From assembly GCF_003634555.1 (NCBI RefSeq), contig NZ_RBKS01000001.1, forward strand, positions 744,001 to 808,000: a stretch of 64,000 bases of DNA, read 5' to 3'. The notes beneath the pieces were generated by a model. It ran no database searches. It was not told where the DNA came from and saw only the letters and a program-made list of their open reading frames with translations. Both the position numbers and the translations under genes were made by a program. Below, in pieces: positions 60,635 to 64,000 of this stretch. Position 1 is the stretch's first letter; each line of letters starts with the position of its first letter. Origin of the DNA: Frondihabitans australicus. GTDB taxonomy: Bacteria > Actinomycetota > Actinomycetes > Actinomycetales > Microbacteriaceae.

Positions 60635-62894
60635 CCTGCGCACCCGGCGCCAGGCTCCTGCGCCCTCGCAGCCCCGCCCCGCACGGCAGCCGGCGCGCCC
60701 GCGCTGGGGCCTCACCGCCGCCCTCTGGTTCACGCTCGTCGTGTCGCTGGCGAGCATCGGCGGGCTCTTCCAGGGCACGGGCTGGTGGTTCGCGAGCGCG
60801 ACCGTCGCCCTCGTGGTCCTCGGGGCGCAGGAGCTCGCGCGAACCCTCCGCTGGCCGGCGCCCGCGGCGCTCGCCACCGGCCTCGTGGTGGCCGCGATCG
60901 CCTGCACGCTGACCGTCTCGGGCGGCACGGCCCTCCTCGGCGTCATCCCCACGGCCGACACGATCGACCGGGTGCGGCTCCTCGCTCAGCAGGCGAGCGA
61001 GACCATCGTCGCGGACCAGGCCCCTGTGCCGGTGTCGGCGGCGATCCTGGCGGTGATCGTGGGGTGCGTGGCCGTGGCGTCGATCGTCATCGACGTGCTC
61101 GCCAGGATCCTCCGGACCCCCGTCCTCACCGGCGCCGTCTTCGCCGTCGTGCTCGTCGTCCCCTCGCTGGTGCCCGATGTGCAGCCGAGCTGGCCCTGGG
61201 TCGTGCTGACCGTGCTCGGCTTCATCGTGGTGCTTCTCGTCTCGACCGGTCGCCGCCCGTCGCGGTCGACGGTCATCACGGGTGTCGCGTCGCTCGCCGC
61301 GGCGGGAATCGTGACCAGCCTCGTGCCGATGTCGGTCGACACCGCCCTGCAGGGGCTCGGCACCGGCGCCGGGATCTCGACGGGCGTCAACCCGGTGGTC
61401 AACCTCGGCAAGGACCTCCGGCGCGGCACGGCCGTGAACGTGCTCTCCTACACGACCACGGACCCGAACGGCGAGTACCTCAAGCTGGTCGACCTGGTCG
61501 ACTTCTCGGGCAAGAGCTGGAGCCCGGCGAAGGTGTCGCTCAAGTCGTCCGACACCGTGTCGAAACTCCCGGCGGCCCCGGGCATCTCGTCGACCACGAG
61601 GCGGAAGACCGCCACGACGAAGGTCTCGGTGAGCCTGCTGCGCAGCCCCTACCTGCCGATCCCGGTGCCGGCGACGAAGATCACCGGCGTCGACTCCCAG
61701 TGGAAGTACGTCGACGCGTCGGGCGTGACCGTCCGCTCGTCGACGGAGGGCTCGCAGGGCCTCGACTACACCGTCGTCTCGAAGCCGGTGAACCCCACCC
61801 GGGCGCAGATCGTCGCGTCGCTCGGGCAGACGCCGGCCTCCCTCGCCGAGTACCGCAGCGTGAAGGGCGTCCCGGCGTCGATCTCGACCCTGGCGAAGAA
61901 GGTCACGGCGGGCGCCGCGAACCCGTTCGACGCCGCGGTCGACCTCCAGAACTACTTCCGCAACGGCGACTTCACCTACTCGGAGACGACGCCCGTGCGC
62001 GAGGGCTACGACGGCACCGGGCTCGACGCCATCTCGGTGTTCCTCAAGCGCAAGAGCGGCTACTGCGTCCATTTCGCCTCCGCCATGGCCGTCATGGCGC
62101 GCACGCTCGGGATCCCGTCGCGCATGGCGGTCGGGTTCCTGCCGGGCACGCAGAACGGCGACGACGAGTCGTGGACGGTCACCAGCAACGACCTCCACAC
62201 CTGGCCCGAGCTGTACTTCCAGGGCCTCGGCTGGGTGCCGTTCGAGCCGACGCCCGGCCAGGGCACGACGAGCGACTACCTACAGCAGACAGGCAGCACC
62301 GCCAGCCCCTCGGCGAGTGCGACCGCGAGCCCGAGCGATTCCTCCAGCGCGTCCGCGTCGTCGTCGGCGACCGCCCAGGCGACCGCGACGAGCACCGGCG
62401 CCGTCCCGTCGAGCGCGGCGGCGGCCGCGACCACGGGAACACCCGTCGGGACGACACCGCTTCTGGCGGCCGGCATCGGGATCCTGCTGCTGCTCGCCCT
62501 CAGCCCGTGGTGGCTGCGGACGCAGCGGCGCCGACGGCGGCTGAGAGCGGGTCCGCCCGACGCGGCGCTCAACGCCTGGCGAGAGGTGGTCGACACGGCG
62601 AGAGACCTCGGCATCGCGGTGCCGGCGGCCGCAACGCCCGTGCAGGCGGCCGACGTGCTCCGGGTCTCGCTCGCCCGAGACGGCACGGAGCCCGGCGCGC
62701 CCGAGCTCGAGTCGCTTCTCGCCGCACTTCAGCGCGAGCGGTTCGGTGACGAGCCGGCCGCGCACGAGGTCCACGACCAGGCCCGGAGGGTCATCGCGAG
62801 ACTGCGCCGCTCGGTCGGAGCACCCGCTCTCGTGCGGGCGACGGTGGCACCGCGCACGCTGTTCGCCGAGCAGCGTTCGCGACAGGCGATCTGA
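60627..62894 (+). CDS. Transglutaminase-like membrane protein (TgpA/DUF3488-type)
   Basis: A 755-residue membrane protein: about six helices at the N terminus (residues 30-240), an extracytoplasmic region with the transglutaminase-like domain (Cys in KSGYCVHFASAMAVMAR, His in NDLHTWPELYF and the acidic position in WVPFEPTPG), a Ser/Ala/Thr-rich linker (SPSASATASPSDSSSASASSS), a seventh helix and a cytoplasmic tail with DUF4129-like content. The usual Asp of the triad is Glu here. It starts at GTG 60627, overlapping DUF58 by 8 nt, so the module is translationally coupled. Confidence 0.9.
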   Translation: MVDLRTRRQAPAPSQPRPARQPARPRWGLTAALWFTLVVSLASIGGLFQGTGWWFASATVALVVLGAQELARTLRWPAPAALATGLVVAAIACTLTVSGGTALLGVIPTADTIDRVRLLAQQASETIVADQAPVPVSAAILAVIVGCVAVASIVIDVLARILRTPVLTGAVFAVVLVVPSLVPDVQPSWPWVVLTVLGFIVVLLVSTGRRPSRSTVITGVASLAAAGIVTSLVPMSVDTALQGLGTGAGISTGVNPVVNLGKDLRRGTAVNVLSYTTTDPNGEYLKLVDLVDFSGKSWSPAKVSLKSSDTVSKLPAAPGISSTTRRKTATTKVSVSLLRSPYLPIPVPATKITGVDSQWKYVDASGVTVRSSTEGSQGLDYTVVSKPVNPTRAQIVASLGQTPASLAEYRSVKGVPASISTLAKKVTAGAANPFDAAVDLQNYFRNGDFTYSETTPVREGYDGTGLDAISVFLKRKSGYCVHFASAMAVMARTLGIPSRMAVGFLPGTQNGDDESWTVTSNDLHTWPELYFQGLGWVPFEPTPGQGTTSDYLQQTGSTASPSASATASPSDSSSASASSSATAQATATSTGAVPSSAAAAATTGTPVGTTPLLAAGIGILLLLALSPWWLRTQRRRRRLRAGPPDAALNAWREVVDTARDLGIAVPAAATPVQAADVLRVSLARDGTEPGAPELESLLAALQRERFGDEPAAHEVHDQARRVIARLRRSVGAPALVRATVAPRTLFAEQRSRQAI

Positions 62895-62944
62895 CCAGGG
62901 GCACGATCCCCGCCCGACTCTGCCGGGGGAGGCCCTGCGGGGCG

Positions 62945-62950
62945 TACAAT
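62945..62950 (+). promoter_or_regulatory. -10 box TACAAT of the yceD (DUF177) gene
   Basis: TACAAT is close to the TATAAT consensus and is eight bases before the GTG at 62959. It is the best -10 match in the window and the start codon is probably at or very near the 5' end. Confidence 0.6.
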
Positions 62951-62958
62951 CGTCGCTC

Positions 62959-63513
62959 GTGTCTCATTTCGAAAAGACCCCGTACACCGTCGGTGTGCTG
63001 GACCTCATGCGCCGCCCGGGCGAGATGCGCCAGACCGATCTCGACGTCGTCGTGCCGACAAAGCTCGGCGAAGGCGTGATCGCCGTGCCCGAGGGCTCGA
63101 CCCTCGAGCTCGACCTGCGCCTGGAGAGCCTCCACGACGGCATCCTGGCCTCCGCGCACGTCTCCGGAACCGCCGTCGGCGAGTGCAGCCGATGCCTCAA
63201 GCCGATCGAAGAGGGTGTCGAAGTCGATTTCGCGGAGCTTTTCGCGTATTCTGACGAGGAAGGTTTCGACTACCAGGTTCAAGACGATCACGTGGATCTT
63301 GAACCGGTCGTCCGAGATGCGGTGGTCCTGTCACTGCCCTTCCAACCGGTTTGCCGGCCAGACTGCCCTGGTCTCGACCCCGAAACGGGCGAGCGCATCG
63401 AAGATCTGGTCGACTACCACCCCCGTGAAGTGCTCGATCCTCGCTGGTCGGCGCTCGCCCAGCTCGCAGGCGACAGCCTGCAGGCCGACACGGACTCCAA
63501 GCCCACCGATTAG
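62959..63513 (+). CDS. yceD: YceD/DUF177-family protein
   Basis: A 184-residue DUF177 protein. The conserved Cys pair of this family is ECSRCLKPI and the C-terminal pair is [11 protein letters not shown], probably a zinc-binding site. YceD is encoded next to rpmF in most bacteria and is linked to 23S rRNA processing and ribosome assembly. The third-position use in 63220-63350 is less G/C-biased than in neighbours (for example GAAGAGGGTGTCGAAGTC). It is separated from rpmF by a hairpin but probably forms a unit with it. Confidence 0.93.
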   Translation: MSHFEKTPYTVGVLDLMRRPGEMRQTDLDVVVPTKLGEGVIAVPEGSTLELDLRLESLHDGILASAHVSGTAVGECSRCLKPIEEGVEVDFAELFAYSDEEGFDYQVQDDHVDLEPVVRDAVVLSLPFQPVCRPDCPGLDPETGERIEDLVDYHPREVLDPRWSALAQLAGDSLQADTDSKPTD

Positions 63514-63515
63514 TC

Positions 63516-63545
63516 GTGTGCGGGAGGCGAGAGCCTCCGCGTGCA
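63516..63545 (+). terminator. Hairpin between yceD and rpmF
   Basis: GTGTGCGGGAGGC and GCCTCCGCGTGCAC can pair across GAGA with a bulge. It lies 3 nt after the yceD stop and 34 nt before rpmF, so it may attenuate read-through from yceD into rpmF. Confidence 0.45.
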
Positions 63546-63578
63546 CCGAGCACCACCGATACGAAAGCAGAGACAGAC

Positions 63579-63782
63579 ATGGCAGTTCCGAAGCGCAAGC
63601 AGTCGCGCGCCAACACGCACGCCCGCCGTTCGCAGTGGAAGGCCGCGCCCGTCACGCTCGTCAAGAGCGTCGAGGGCGGCAAGACCGTCTACAGCCTCCC
63701 GCACCGCGCCAAGGTCGTCGAAGACAGCGCCGGCACCGCCCTGTACCTGGAGTACAAGGGCCGCAAGGTCGCCGACGTTTGA
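63579..63782 (+). CDS. rpmF: 50S ribosomal protein L32
   Basis: A 67-residue L32 protein with the usual start [22 protein letters not shown] and a basic first half. It lacks the CxxC zinc motif found in some L32 paralogues (the C-minus form). The ATG start has a weak GAAAG site upstream. Gene order yceD-rpmF-rnc is conserved in many bacteria. Confidence 0.96.
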   Translation: MAVPKRKQSRANTHARRSQWKAAPVTLVKSVEGGKTVYSLPHRAKVVEDSAGTALYLEYKGRKVADV

Positions 63783-63803
63783 GCCGCGTCCGACTCCGGT
63801 CGG

Positions 63804-63809
63804 TAAGCT
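63804..63809 (+). promoter_or_regulatory. -10 box TAAGCT of rnc
   Basis: TAAGCT is seven bases before the rnc ATG at 63817, which fits a leaderless start and suggests rnc can be transcribed apart from rpmF. Confidence 0.45.
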
Positions 63810-63816
63810 CCTCGTC

Positions 63817-64000
63817 ATGAGTCAGCCCGTGTCAGGTTCCGCCTCCCTCGAGAGCGGGCCCGACCGGGCTGAACTTCTGTCCACGCTCGGCGTGGATGTC
63901 TCGCCCGACCTGCTCGAGCTCGCCCTCACGCACCGCTCGTACGCGTACGAGCACGGCGGCATCGGCAACAACGAGCGCCTCGAGTTCCTCGGCGACTCGA
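63817..64000 (+). CDS. rnc: Ribonuclease III, N-terminal part (cut by window end)
   Basis: RNase III cuts double-stranded RNA and processes the rRNA precursor. The visible ~61 residues include [11 protein letters not shown] and the catalytic signature [11 protein letters not shown], whose Glu and Asp bind the metal ions. The short N-terminal extension before the domain is typical of actinobacteria. The rest of the gene lies beyond base 64000. Confidence 0.95.
   Translation, partial: MSQPVSGSASLESGPDRAELLSTLGVDVSPDLLELALTHRSYAYEHGGIGNNERLEFLGDS

Overview
The window is about 70 % G+C with strongly G/C-ending codons. Most starts are GTG or ATG, and many have a NANNNT -10 box only 6-7 nt upstream, which is leaderless transcription typical of actinobacteria. 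Gene content and order (leuCD-murA-plsC-gpsA-ddl, then DUF3515-thiL-rsmD-recG-coaD, then yceD-rpmF-rnc; DUF6458; AnsP-type permease) fit the family Microbacteriaceae. I cannot fix the genus from the sequence alone. It is chromosomal: I see no phage, integrase, transposase, CRISPR array or rRNA operon.

Layout. 1-2.9 kb: the end of a ferredoxin-reductase gene, a cytochrome P450 and a soluble beta-propeller gene, coupled by 4-nt overlaps. 2.9-24.3 kb: mixed housekeeping and transport genes. They include a YbjQ protein, trans-aconitate methyltransferase, a TMEM175 channel, two MFS exporters, NadE, an M20 peptidase, glutathione peroxidase, gamma-carbonic anhydrase, an asparagine-type permease, MscS, a secreted GH16-like protein, an ArsB/SLC13 permease, a TIM-barrel isomerase, a CorA variant, a DapA-family aldolase, a fructosamine kinase, otsAB and a DinB protein. 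24.3-36.1 kb: branched-chain amino acid synthesis (ilvD, ilvBNC, leuB, ilvE) interleaved with an isolated mtlD, two small membrane proteins and serA. 37.1-41.4 kb: tRNA-Glu(CTC) beside a complete Hen1-Pnkp RNA-repair operon. 41.5-45.4 kb: a second TMEM175 protein and two tandem membrane-anchored PQQ-type beta-propellers.

45.5-52.0 kb: one long transcription unit running from leucine synthesis (leuCD) into peptidoglycan and phospholipid precursors (murA, plsC, gpsA, ddl). 52.0-53.3 kb: an AbiEi-like/endonuclease-like fusion gene bracketed by two copies of a 60-bp palindromic repeat. 53.3-64 kb: thiL, rsmD, recG, coaD, a MoxR-DUF58-transglutaminase envelope module, yceD, rpmF and the start of rnc.

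The most notable signals are five. (i) The Hen1-Pnkp operon sits next to a tRNA gene. (ii) A three-copy 24-12-24 palindromic repeat family includes two copies flanking the AbiEi-like gene. (iii) The 9-mer GATCCTGCG occurs 21 times by my reading and forces unusual codons inside proteins. (iv) A 61-codon patch of foreign-looking codon use lies inside ilvD. (v) Leaderless promoters are pervasive, including two that overlap back to back between a lipoprotein gene and thiL.
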